From Myxococcales bacterium (lineage in GTDB: Bacteria; Myxococcota; Polyangia; Fen-1088): a stretch of 10,353 nucleotides of DNA. The notes beneath the pieces are model-generated. The model saw only the letters and a list, made by a program, of their open reading frames with translations, was not told the origin of the DNA and searched no databases. The position numbers were made by a program, and so were the translations under genes. The stretch is taken from positions 5,934 through 16,286 of the forward strand of contig PMBY01000413.1 in NCBI GenBank assembly GCA_003153875.1, written 5' to 3'. Shown here one piece after another: positions 1-7,500 of this stretch (the stretch's first letter is position 1; the number at the start of each line of letters is the position of its first letter).

Positions 1-1370
1 TCGATCAGGTTGCCCTGCCGCCTCAGCTCACGCAGCAGCTCGTAGGCCACGGTCCGCCGCGACTTGGTGTAGCCCTTGCCCTCGCAGTGTTCGCAGGGCT
101 CGGTCAGCGCGTGCAGGAGCGACTCGCGCGTTCGCTTGCGGGTCATCTCGATCAGGCCCAACTCGGAGATGCGACTGACCGCCGCCTTCGATCGGTCACG
201 ACGCAAGTGATCGTTGAAGGCGCGCGTGACCCGGTCGCGGTTGGACGCGCGGTCCATATCGATGAAGTCGACCACGATCATGCCGCCGAGAGAGCGGATA
301 CGCAGCTGCTCGGCCACCTCGCGACAGGCTTCCAGGTTGGTCTGGGTAATGGTGTCTTCCAGATTCTTCTTGCCCACGAAGCGGCCGGTGTTCACGTCGA
401 TGGCCGTGAGGGCCTCCATCTCGTCGACGATGAGATAGCCGCCTGACTTGAGCCACACTTTGCGCTCCAGCGCCCGGTCTATTTCGATCTCGATGCCATA
501 GCCGTCGAAGATGGGCTCCGGTCCGTCGTAGAGATCGATCTGCCCGGTGAAGTCAGGCATGAACGCCGCAATGAACTTCTTGATCTTGTCGTATTCGGCG
601 CGGGAATCGATGATCAGTTTGCCCACCTCGGGCGTGAACATGTCGCGCACCGTGCGCAGCAGTAGATCGAGATCGTTATAGATGAGCGCGGGACACCGAC
701 TGTTCTGGGTGCGACGAACAATCTCGTTCCACAGCTTGATGAGAAAATCCATGTCCGCGCGGAGATCCTTCTCCGGCACGTTCTCCGCAACAGTGCGTAC
801 GATGAAGCCCGTCCCCGGCGGCCGCATCTGGTCGATAATCTCGCGCAGGCGGCGTCGCTCCTTGTCCGAGGAGATACGCCGCGAGATTCCTACGTGTTCC
901 ACCGTGGGCATGAACACCAAGTGCCGGCCCGGCAACGAGATGTAGCGGGTCGCCCTAGCGCCCTTGGTGCTGATGGGTTCCTTGGTTACCTGAACGACGA
1001 TTTCCTGACCCTCTCTCAGTAGATCCTCGATGCGCGCGCCGCCCGGTGGCCCCGACGGCTCGCCGTCTTCATCGTCGTCCTGGGCGCTTGCACGCCCGTG
1101 TCCTTCACCTGCCGAAACCAATCGGCGAAGATCGTCGGGGGTCCCGCGCACATCCGACACGTGCAGGTAGGCAGATTTCTCCAGACCGATGTTGACAAAG
1201 GCCGCTTGCATTCCCGGCAAGACTCGCTCGACCCGGCCCTTGTAGATGTTGCCCGCGATGCCACGTTCCTGTTTGCGCTCGATGTAGAGCTCGGCCAGCA
1301 GGCCGTCCTCCACTAGCGCAACGCGAGTCTCGGGGCCGTCCGCGTTGATGACCAGAAAGCTGTCAGTCAT
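1..1370 (-). CDS. rng: Ribonuclease E/G family endoribonuclease, 3' end cut by window edge
   Basis: Single-strand-specific endoribonuclease that matures rRNA and starts mRNA decay in the cytoplasm. I translated it by hand from ATG at 1370-1368; the frame stays open to base 1 (456 codons). Residues about 35-155 form the S1 RNA-binding domain (GNIYKGRVERVLPGMQAAFV, later YISLPGRHLVFMP). The DNase I-like catalytic core carries Asp325 (TAIDVNTGRF) and Asp368 (IVVDFIDM), the same 43-residue spacing as the E. coli magnesium-binding pair Asp303/Asp346. The zinc-link motif CEHC (Cys426, Cys429) follows 58 residues later, again as in E. coli. The S1 domain holds an acidic, Gly/Pro-rich insertion at about residues 84-112. 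If it matches E. coli RNase G (489 aa), roughly 55 codons lie outside the window; whether an RNase E-like scaffold tail follows cannot be seen. The symbol rng is preferred over rne only on general similarity. Transcribed leftward, separate from cdsA by 371 bp. Confidence 0.95.
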   Translation of the reverse strand, partial: MTDSFLVINADGPETRVALVEDGLLAELYIERKQERGIAGNIYKGRVERVLPGMQAAFVNIGLEKSAYLHVSDVRGTPDDLRRLVSAGEGHGRASAQDDDEDGEPSGPPGGARIEDLLREGQEIVVQVTKEPISTKGARATRYISLPGRHLVFMPTVEHVGISRRISSDKERRRLREIIDQMRPPGTGFIVRTVAENVPEKDLRADMDFLIKLWNEIVRRTQNSRCPALIYNDLDLLLRTVRDMFTPEVGKLIIDSRAEYDKIKKFIAAFMPDFTGQIDLYDGPEPIFDGYGIEIEIDRALERKVWLKSGGYLIVDEMEALTAIDVNTGRFVGKKNLEDTITQTNLEACREVAEQLRIRSLGGMIVVDFIDMDRASNRDRVTRAFNDHLRRDRSKAAVSRISELGLIEMTRKRTRESLLHALTEPCEHCEGKGYTKSRRTVAYELLRELRRQGNLI

Positions 1371-1406
1371 TTAGGACTGTGAAAAACCGGCATCTAGGTT
1401 CGACAA

Positions 1407-1426
1407 CCCTGACGTCAATGTCAGGG
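1407..1426 (-). promoter_or_regulatory. Hairpin in the leader just upstream of the RNase E/G gene
   Basis: A perfect 7-bp inverted repeat, CCCTGAC at 1407-1413 and GTCAGGG at 1420-1426, with a 6-nt loop. It lies about 37 bases before the RNase start codon, in the probable 5' untranslated leader. E. coli rne is autoregulated through hairpins in its 5' leader, so this is a candidate for a similar element. That role is inferred; the stem is seen directly. Confidence 0.4.
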
Positions 1427-1470
1427 GGATCAGACCATCAGTGTCTCGTCGTTCTACCGCATGTATCATG

Positions 1471-1499
1471 AAAACCTCAAAAATTCAAACAGTTCCGAG
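1471..1499 (-). promoter_or_regulatory. Weak sigma70-like promoter candidate for the RNase E/G gene
   Basis: Read on the minus strand, an AT-rich stretch in otherwise GC-rich DNA contains TTGAAT, a 17-nt spacer and TACATG. The -35 match is fair and the -10 match is poor. It would give a leader of roughly 90 nt that includes the hairpin at 1407-1426. The same AT-rich stretch also contains TATCAT on the plus strand (1464-1469), so the direction of any promoter here is uncertain. Confidence 0.2.
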
Positions 1500-1507
1500 T
1501 CGAGCAG

Positions 1508-1723
1508 GTGCCCGCGTCCAAGCCGGCACGAGCGTTGCTAGCCATATTCGGCAAGCAACGAACGGCGGCAGTAACTCCGAGAGTTGCGTCTCCTCCCAAC
1601 ACACCGGCGCAAGCCGGTGTGACCTGTACTCGCGGTTGATTCTTCAACCGCTTAACATATCTAGCCAAGCTTAACCAGACTCGCTTAGGATTCTGGCAGC
1701 CCTCGTGGATAACCACGGGGGCT
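1508..1723. other. 371-bp intergenic gap with a run of six hairpins; possible structured RNA
   Basis: No credible gene is seen between the RNase start and the cdsA stop. Six inverted repeats follow one another: 1508-1529 (5 bp plus 2), 1533-1560 (7 bp, one mismatch, 3 bp), 1571-1587 (7 bp), 1600-1621 (9 bp, GCAA loop), 1632-1651 (8 bp, TTCT loop) and 1698-1723 (11 bp, ATAA loop). The two stems that differ between strands (1572/1586 and 1703/1718) are G-U pairs if the plus strand is transcribed, but A-C mismatches on the minus strand. The 1600-1621 loop is a GNRA type on plus. This tilts slightly toward a plus-strand RNA ending at the 1698-1723 hairpin and its short T run. The alternative is a long structured leader of the RNase gene. 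It matches no RNA family that I recognise. Confidence 0.35.
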
Positions 1724-1728
1724 TTGCC
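1695..1728. terminator. Strong hairpin downstream of cdsA, terminator-like
   Basis: GCCCTCGTGG pairs with CCACGGGGGC around an ATAA loop, extended by an outer A-T pair and a GGC/GCC clamp. It lies 14 bases beyond the cdsA stop, where a terminator for the uppS-cdsA unit would sit. On the minus strand the stem has one A-C mismatch and no T run follows. On the plus strand the stem is intact through a G-U pair and is followed by only TTT. It is therefore not a textbook intrinsic terminator in either direction. Confidence 0.4.
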
Positions 1729-1741
1729 GTATTGGGGCTCA

Positions 1742-2563
1742 TTAGCGAAGAAGGTTGACGTGTAGGTAAACATAGGCGCCGACGAATAGCAGCGCGTCGA
1801 TGCGATCGAGGACGCCGCCGTGGCCGGGAATGCACCGGCCAGAGTCTTTGACACCCGCCGCGCGCTTGATGAGCGACTCGACCAGATCACCCGCCGGACC
1901 GACTACGCCGGAGACAAGACCAATCACCACGCGGTCATAGATGGTTAGCGCAGGCATGAAAGCCCACCCTGCCACGAATGTCACAGTGAGGCCGGCCGCC
2001 AGTCCACCCAGCGCGCCTTCGACAGTCTTTCCCGGCGAAAGAGTTGGCGCCAGCTTGTGCCGCCCAAACGCCCGCCCCACGAAGTAGGCGCCGGTATCGT
2101 TGCCAAAAGTCACCGCGATGGCCAACGCCACCCACGCCGGCCCTGGACTGCTATGCAGGAGAGCCAAGGCGGCAAGCAATCCACCGACGTAGAACACGCC
2201 GAATTCCGCGGCGTAGAGCCGCGCCCCTGCGGCCGGAAGGTCGACCGCGCGCACCAAGATCAGAATGGCCACGGCGATCGTGGCGGCCAAGAGCCACATC
2301 GCGCCCAGGTCCGGCCGGAAAGAGAGCGCCAGGTACAAGCCCGTGCCAATCAGCACGACACCTGCGCGCTCGGCCTTGGGTCGGCCGGCCATGGTCATGG
2401 ATGTGTACTCGCGCAGGGCCTGAACCACCACCACGAGGCACAGGGCCGTCATGCCCAGAGGCTCACGCCAGAACACGAGCACGCCGACGACGGGTAGGGC
2501 CACCAACGCCGAGGCGATCCGGACGAGCAGGTTCTTCCGGTCCGGCTTCACCACACGCTTCAC
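1742..2563 (-). CDS. cdsA: Phosphatidate cytidylyltransferase (CDP-diglyceride synthase)
   Basis: Inner-membrane enzyme that makes CDP-diacylglycerol from phosphatidate and CTP, the branch point to all major phospholipids. The C-terminal family signature is complete: from about residue 230 it reads S-x-x-K-R, then KDSG, then IPGHGGVLDRID, including the metal- and CTP-binding Asp residues. Several hydrophobic segments precede it, as expected for a polytopic protein. With the start chosen here it has 273 residues, near the family's usual 260-290. The frame is open further upstream to 2659, but that stretch overlaps uppS and is low-complexity Ser/Ala, so I chose GTG at 2563-2561, one base after the uppS stop. 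GTG codons at 2554 and 2551 are alternatives, with AAGG 8 nt before the former. The tight junction implies co-transcription and probably translational coupling with uppS. The dxr and rseP genes that often follow in other bacteria are absent here. Confidence 0.95.
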   Translation of the reverse strand: MKRVVKPDRKNLLVRIASALVALPVVGVLVFWREPLGMTALCLVVVVQALREYTSMTMAGRPKAERAGVVLIGTGLYLALSFRPDLGAMWLLAATIAVAILILVRAVDLPAAGARLYAAEFGVFYVGGLLAALALLHSSPGPAWVALAIAVTFGNDTGAYFVGRAFGRHKLAPTLSPGKTVEGALGGLAAGLTVTFVAGWAFMPALTIYDRVVIGLVSGVVGPAGDLVESLIKRAAGVKDSGRCIPGHGGVLDRIDALLFVGAYVYLHVNLLR

Positions 2564-2564
2564 C

Positions 2565-3302
2565 TTACCCCAGCCGCCGGAGCTGCTCTCGCGTGCGGCC
2601 GAAGCGGCGCTCGCGTCCCCGGTACGACTCCAGGGCACGCATGAACTCGTCGCGACCAAACTCGGGCCACCGGGTGTCGGTGAAGTAGAGCTCCGTGTAG
2701 GCGGATTCCCAGAGCAAGAAGTTCGACAGCCGAACCTCGCCCGAGGTGCGGATGAGAAGATCGAGCTGGGGCAAGTCAGCGGTCTGCATGGCTGACTGGA
2801 AACTCTCCTCTGTGATGTCGCTGGGCGAAAGTGTGCCCTGCTTCACCGCCTCGCACAGGGCGCGGGTCGTGGCGACGATTGATTCGCGGCCCCCGTATGA
2901 GAGAGCCAGGCACAGGGTCATGGCTTGGTTGCCAGCCGAATCGCGGACCAGGTCATCGAGCGACTCGCGTACCAGGCCGGGCAGCCGGCCCAGGTCTCCG
3001 ATGGTGACCAGCCGGATGTCGTTGTCCATGATCTCGGCGCGTTCGCCGATGATGTACTCGCGAAGAAGCCGCATCAACATCGTGACTTCGTCGGGGGGAC
3101 GAAGCCAGTTCTGCAGCGAAAAGGCGTACAGCGTGAGGGCCTTGACCCCTATCTGGCGCGCAGCCCGCACCACCTCGCTTACCGCGTTCGCCCCCCGACG
3201 GTGGCCTTCGATGCGCGGCAGCCCCCGGTCCTGCGCCCACCGACCGTTCCCGTCCATGATGATTGCAACGTGGCGCGGCAGCGCAGCAAGATCGATGGGC
3301 AT
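2565..3302 (-). CDS. uppS: Di-trans,poly-cis-undecaprenyl diphosphate synthase (UPP synthase)
   Basis: Cytosolic cis-prenyltransferase that adds isopentenyl units to farnesyl diphosphate to build the C55 carrier lipid for peptidoglycan and surface polysaccharides. It has 245 residues, the normal length. The N-terminal motif HVAIIMDGNGRWA carries the catalytic Asp17 and the phosphate-binding GNGR loop, followed by GHRRG (33-37). The C-terminal motif RTSGEVRLSNFLLW (185-198) and YFTDTRWPEF match the diphosphate and magnesium-binding region. Two departures from the E. coli form are visible: SxENW reads SLQNW (62-66, Glu to Gln) and RTGGE reads RTSGE. Both lie beside rather than on the catalytic Asp, so activity is expected. 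Start ATG at 3302-3300 has only a modest GGA upstream. It is first of the leftward uppS-cdsA pair and diverges from the YbjN-like gene across 160 bp. Confidence 0.96.
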   Translation of the reverse strand: MPIDLAALPRHVAIIMDGNGRWAQDRGLPRIEGHRRGANAVSEVVRAARQIGVKALTLYAFSLQNWLRPPDEVTMLMRLLREYIIGERAEIMDNDIRLVTIGDLGRLPGLVRESLDDLVRDSAGNQAMTLCLALSYGGRESIVATTRALCEAVKQGTLSPSDITEESFQSAMQTADLPQLDLLIRTSGEVRLSNFLLWESAYTELYFTDTRWPEFGRDEFMRALESYRGRERRFGRTREQLRRLG

Positions 3303-3373
3303 GGACGATTCCGGCTACCACAGGAAAGGGCCTGCTTCAACTGCCGGCGCAAGTCCACGGCAAGAAAACGGGT

Positions 3374-3402
3374 TTGTAGGCCGCTCGGGAATCGTCTACC
3401 CT
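3374..3402 (+). promoter_or_regulatory. Candidate sigma70-type promoter for the YbjN-like/pspA cluster
   Basis: TTGTAG (3374-3379), a 17-nt spacer and TACCCT (3397-3402) sit about 60 bases ahead of the start at 3463. Spacing is ideal and the -10 keeps the TA...T frame, but the overall match is moderate. I see no GG-N10-GC type sigma54 site, which would be expected if this pspA were driven as in enterobacteria. Confidence 0.3.
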
Positions 3403-3462
3403 TCGCAAGGAATCCTCTCGCAAACCACGGGGTTCGACCAAGCCACAGGAAGGGTGTCTGCG

Positions 3463-3846
3463 ATGAAAACGCGTGAAGATATCGAGTCTTACCTGCTCAA
3501 GCTCGGCGTCACTTACGAAGACCTGGGCCACGACGTCTGGCGAATAAAGGACGATGGCTTCGACAACCTCTTGGTCTCCTTGGCCGGCCCCGTCGTGGTG
3601 TTCCGACTCAAGGTGATGGACCTGCCCCAAGGCCGGCGGGAAGCACTCTTCGAAACCTTGCTCAAGCTCAACGCCAGGGAGATGGTCTACGCCACTTTCG
3701 GCGTCGACGGCAACGCGGTCGTGCTCACGGATTCGTTGCCCTTGGAGGATCTGGACTTCAGCGAGCTCCAAGCGGTGGTGGACGACATGGGAATGGCCAT
3801 CAGCAAGCACTATCCGACGCTGTCGAAATTTCGCGCAGCGGCCTGA
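3463..3846 (+). CDS. YbjN / type III secretion chaperone-fold protein
   Basis: A 127-aa acidic soluble protein without signal peptide or membrane segment. Its pattern resembles the YbjN and CesT-like chaperone fold: an N-terminal helix (REDIESYLLKLG), a strand series including DVWRIKD and GPVVVFRLKVMDLP, a helix REALFETLLKLN, strands YATFGVDGNAVVLTD, then a C-terminal helix. Such proteins usually bind a partner protein; the exact function here is unknown. The ATG at 3463 is preceded by a strong AGGAAGGG (3447-3454) at 8-nt spacing, so the longer upstream reading frame, which overlaps uppS on the other strand, is rejected. pspA starts 34 bp after its stop with its own ribosome site, so the two are almost surely one operon. 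That linkage suggests a role in binding or regulating PspA. The fold call rests on pattern recognition alone. Confidence 0.8.
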   Translation: MKTREDIESYLLKLGVTYEDLGHDVWRIKDDGFDNLLVSLAGPVVVFRLKVMDLPQGRREALFETLLKLNAREMVYATFGVDGNAVVLTDSLPLEDLDFSELQAVVDDMGMAISKHYPTLSKFRAAA

Positions 3847-3880
3847 ACCCTAGACCAAGCGCCCGACAAGGAAATCAGTC

Positions 3881-4507
3881 ATGGGAATTTTTTCGCGGCT
3901 CGGAACTCTAGTCAAATCGAACCTCAACGATCTCATCTCCAAGGCGGAAGACCCGCAGAAGATGCTGAACCAGCTCGTCGCCGACATGCAGAGCCAGCTT
4001 GTCGAGGCGAAGAAACAGGTGGCGGTCTCAATCGCGGACCAGAAGCGCCTGGAAAAGCAGCGCGACGAGCAAGGGGAGCTGGTGCAGGAGTGGGAACGCA
4101 AGGCCATGCTGGCGGTGCGCGCCAGCGACGACAACCTTGCGCGCGAGGCGCTCAAGCGCAAGGGCGAGCACGAGAAGCAGGCAGCGGAGTTCACCAAGCA
4201 GACACAGCTACAGAAAGACGCTGTGGAGAAGCTGAAGGAGCAACTGCGCACGCTCAACGACAAGATCGAGGAGGCCAAGCGCAAGAAGAACATCCTCATC
4301 GCACGTCAGAAGCGCGCCGAGGCTCAGAAGGCCATCCAAGACACCATGCAAGGCCTGTCCGACACCAGCGCCTTCGACACCTTCGAGCGCATGGCGACCA
4401 AGGTGGACCAGATCGAGGCCGAGGCCAAAGCCGCCCTGCCCGCCCAGGTAGCCCAGGACGAGTCAAAGATCCCGAGCGTGCTGACAACGGAAAGCCGCAA
4501 CAAGTGA
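3881..4507 (+). CDS. pspA: Phage shock protein A / IM30 (PspA) family membrane-repair protein
   Basis: Peripheral inner-membrane protein of the ESCRT-III-like PspA/Vipp1 family; it coats damaged membrane and limits proton leakage. It has 208 residues (E. coli PspA has 222). The N-terminal amphipathic helix MGIFSRLGTLVKSNLNDL and the conserved EDPQKML motif are diagnostic. Residues about 25-150 form a charged coiled coil rich in Lys, Glu and Gln. The C-terminal part keeps the FERMATKVDQIEAEAKA segment. A good ribosome site, AAGGAAA at 3868-3874, lies 6 nt ahead of the ATG. None of the partners PspF, PspB or PspC of the enterobacterial system is nearby; instead it lies between a YbjN-like gene and a giant receiver-domain protein. 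That context points to a differently wired envelope-stress module. Confidence 0.95.
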   Translation: MGIFSRLGTLVKSNLNDLISKAEDPQKMLNQLVADMQSQLVEAKKQVAVSIADQKRLEKQRDEQGELVQEWERKAMLAVRASDDNLAREALKRKGEHEKQAAEFTKQTQLQKDAVEKLKEQLRTLNDKIEEAKRKKNILIARQKRAEAQKAIQDTMQGLSDTSAFDTFERMATKVDQIEAEAKAALPAQVAQDESKIPSVLTTESRNK

Positions 4508-4567
4508 GGCGCGGCTCGCGCGACCTAGCTCTCCGGCTGGGACGCCGACCAACCGATTGAATAGGCA

Positions 4568-7500
4568 ATGGCATTCACGGTCCTGCTAGTCGACGACGAC
4601 CCGATGGCTCGCAGTGCCATGGAGCGGGCCATCCTCGACGACGCCAGGCTGCGACCTTTCGGACCCACGGTGGTGCAAGCGGCAAGTGGCGAGCAAGGCC
4701 TCGCCATGTTTGTGAATGATCGCCCGCAGATCGTCGTGACCGACCTCATCATGACTGGCATGGATGGCTTCGCGTTCTGTCGAGCTGTGCGCGAATCTCC
4801 GTTCGGAAAAGGTGTCGGGCTCATCGTGATATCCGGCATCTACAAGGATCCCTCTCTGGCGGCCAGCCTGGACAAGGACGTCGGAGCAACCTTCCTATCA
4901 AAGCCGTTTTCCCGAACCGATCTCGTGGAGGCGATACTGGCTTGTCTGCGCACGCCGGGCCGACCCACCATTCCGATGTCGGAAGCGCCGGAGCCCCCAG
5001 GGTTGCTTCCTCTTCCGGTCGCTGATGGCCGAGCGTCGGGAAACACGCCGCGACCGGTTGTCACGCTCCCGCGGGCGCCCGCACCTGCGCGCACGCCCAG
5101 CCCCATCCTGCAGCCCCCCGCGCAGCCAGTCTCGATGCCCGACGCGTCCGCCGCAGCCGCCGCGACGAATGGAACGGAAACCGTGCGCTTCTTTCCACCG
5201 GCTCCCTCCTCGCGCCCTTTGCCAGGACCTTCGGGATCACTGGCCGAGCGAGGGGTTTCCAAGCTGCTCTTCGACCTCATTGACGGATGTCAGACCGGAA
5301 CGCTGGCCCTGGCCCGCGGCAAGGTGCGAAAGGAAATCTACTTCCGCGAAGGTAAGGTCGTGGCCGCCGACTCAAATCTGCGCCAGGAGGCCCTGGGAAC
5401 CCTACTCTGCGCCAAGGGAATCATCGACGAACGGCAGCTCGCCTACTTGCTCGCAGAGACCAAGGCCCGCGGTCACAAGATGGGAGCCGTGCTGGTCGAG
5501 CTCGGCTGGCTGACGCCCGAAGAGGTGCTGCAGTGTCTGTCTTCGCAAGTGCGCAAGCGCGTGTCCGACTGTCTGCGCTGGGAGGAAGGAAGCTGGACCT
5601 GGGTTCCCGGCGACACCTTCGGCGACCGGATCATCGAGCACGATCTGGAGGTCGAGCGCATCGTCTTTATGGGGCTGCTCCGCAGCGCCACGCCCGAAAA
5701 GCTAGTCGTCCGCTTTGACCAGAATGGAGCCCGTGAAGTCAGGCTCACGCGCCGTTTTGCCCATCATCGCCTGGGCTTCGAGGCGGTCTTCGGGGCCGAC
5801 ATCACCCAAGTTCTGGCAGCCGGAGCCAGCGTGGGCTCGCTCGCGTTGCGGGACGACGCCCATCTGGTCATTGCTGCCATCGACACCCTGCTGGAAACCG
5901 GCCTGGCCGAGCTGGGCGACCCGGTTCGAGAAACTGAAGAAGCTCCCGCGTCCAACGCGTGGCAGTCCTCGCTCTCGTTGGAGAAACTGGGGACCGAAGT
6001 CGGTAGGCGCATTGACGCCATCCACACCGACGCGCCCGACGAGCTGTTCAGTCAAGTTCCGCAGACCACAACGCCCGCGCCCGATCTGCAAAGTGGCTTT
6101 TCTCAGGCGGCCGACGATCAGGACTCCGGCGCCCTGGACGTCGGTTTGCGCGCAGTCACCCTGAAGCCAGATAGGGACGGAGTGGGCAGCGGCTCCCTGT
6201 CCTCCGGCCACGATTCGCCGAGTGAGGTTCTGCGACAAAAGCTCCTGCACACCTATCTGACCATGCGTGGCAAGAGCCTCTACGAGGCGTTGGGTGTGTC
6301 CCGCGATGCCCCGACTGCGGAAGTTGTTGCCGCCTGTGCGGCCAAGGCGAACGAGTTCTCGCCTGCCGCCGTGGCAGGGCTCCAACTCAATGGTGCCGAT
6401 CAGGCCAGGCTCGATGCTCTACGCGCAGCCATCGACCAAGCGGCCAGGGTTCTCGCCAATCCGCAACTACGCCAGGGCTACGACCGAACCCTGGCGCCAT
6501 CCTCGTCGCCCGAGTCGGATCCTCTGGGCGCCGAGCTGGCCTTCGGCGAAGGCCTGGGTCTCTTCAACACTGACAAGGCCGCCGAGTCCCTCCCGAAATT
6601 CGAGGCCGCGGTGCGCGCCCGGCCGGACCAGGCGCTGTATCATGCCTACTTGGGTTGGGCCCAATTCGTCGCCTTCGGCCCAGAGTGGGCTGGCACAACC
6701 CGCGACACCCTCCAGCAAGCCCTTGCACTCGATCCCGATCTGGTTGAGGCGCACACCATGCTTGGCCACCTGGCCGCCACCGAGAACGACGCCGCCGCGG
6801 CTCGCAAGCACCTGGAGCGGAGCCTCGAGCTGCAGCCGCTCCAGCCTGACGCCGTGGCGCTGTTGCTGCAGGCCTATCAACGACTCAACGATCCCAAGGG
6901 CGCGGAGGGGTTCATGCGCAAGCTCGTCGCTGCTCTGGGCGACCGCGCCCAGCCCTTGCGGCGACGCTTGTGGTGCGAGCTGGCCAGTCTCTACGAGAAC
7001 CAACTGGGTGATCGGCTTTCCGCGCGCATCGCATACGACATGGCGGCGCGGCTGGCGCCTGACGACATCAACATTCAGCGAAAATCCGCTGCGATGAATG
7101 CGGAGGATCCCACGCGCTGGCGCGAGATGGCGCGTGCGATCACGGCGGAGTGGCAGCTTCATCCCGAAGACGGCCGTGCGGGGCAGCGGATGGTGGAATT
7201 GTTCCTGCAGCAGGGGCTGAAGCACGCGGCGGAGATCGCAGCAATGGCCATGGTGCTGCGCGGGCTGGGTGACGACAGAATCACGGAGCTGGCCAGCCAG
7301 AGCCGTCCTTCGGCTTTGGGTCGGATCTCGAGCAAGCTCCCCGCAGATTGGCCGAGCCGCGTCGGCTACAGCCCAGAGTTCGCGGAAGTTGAAACAATGA
7401 TCGCACTCCTGGTCGAAACCGGGGTTCTTCCGCCGGTCACCATGGCGGAGCTGGGACTCAATAGCGACGCATCGGTTCTTCCCAGCCAGCAACCGGCGCT

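Noticed and set aside
1477..1890. 137-aa leftward frame across the end of cdsA and the gap
   Set aside because: It overlaps cdsA out of frame, has no ribosome site or recognisable pattern, and the gap is better explained by its hairpins.
2564..2659. Upstream extension of cdsA to 2659
   Set aside because: It lies wholly within uppS, shows no family similarity, and a GTG start follows directly after the uppS stop.
2746..3462. N-terminal extension of the YbjN-like frame back to 2746
   Set aside because: It is antisense to uppS, has Arg/Ser-rich shadow composition, and a strong ribosome site precedes the internal ATG at 3463.
5702..6385. 227-aa and 341-aa leftward frames inside the giant response regulator gene
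   Set aside because: They are antisense shadows typical of GC-rich coding DNA; the plus-strand protein has clear domains throughout.
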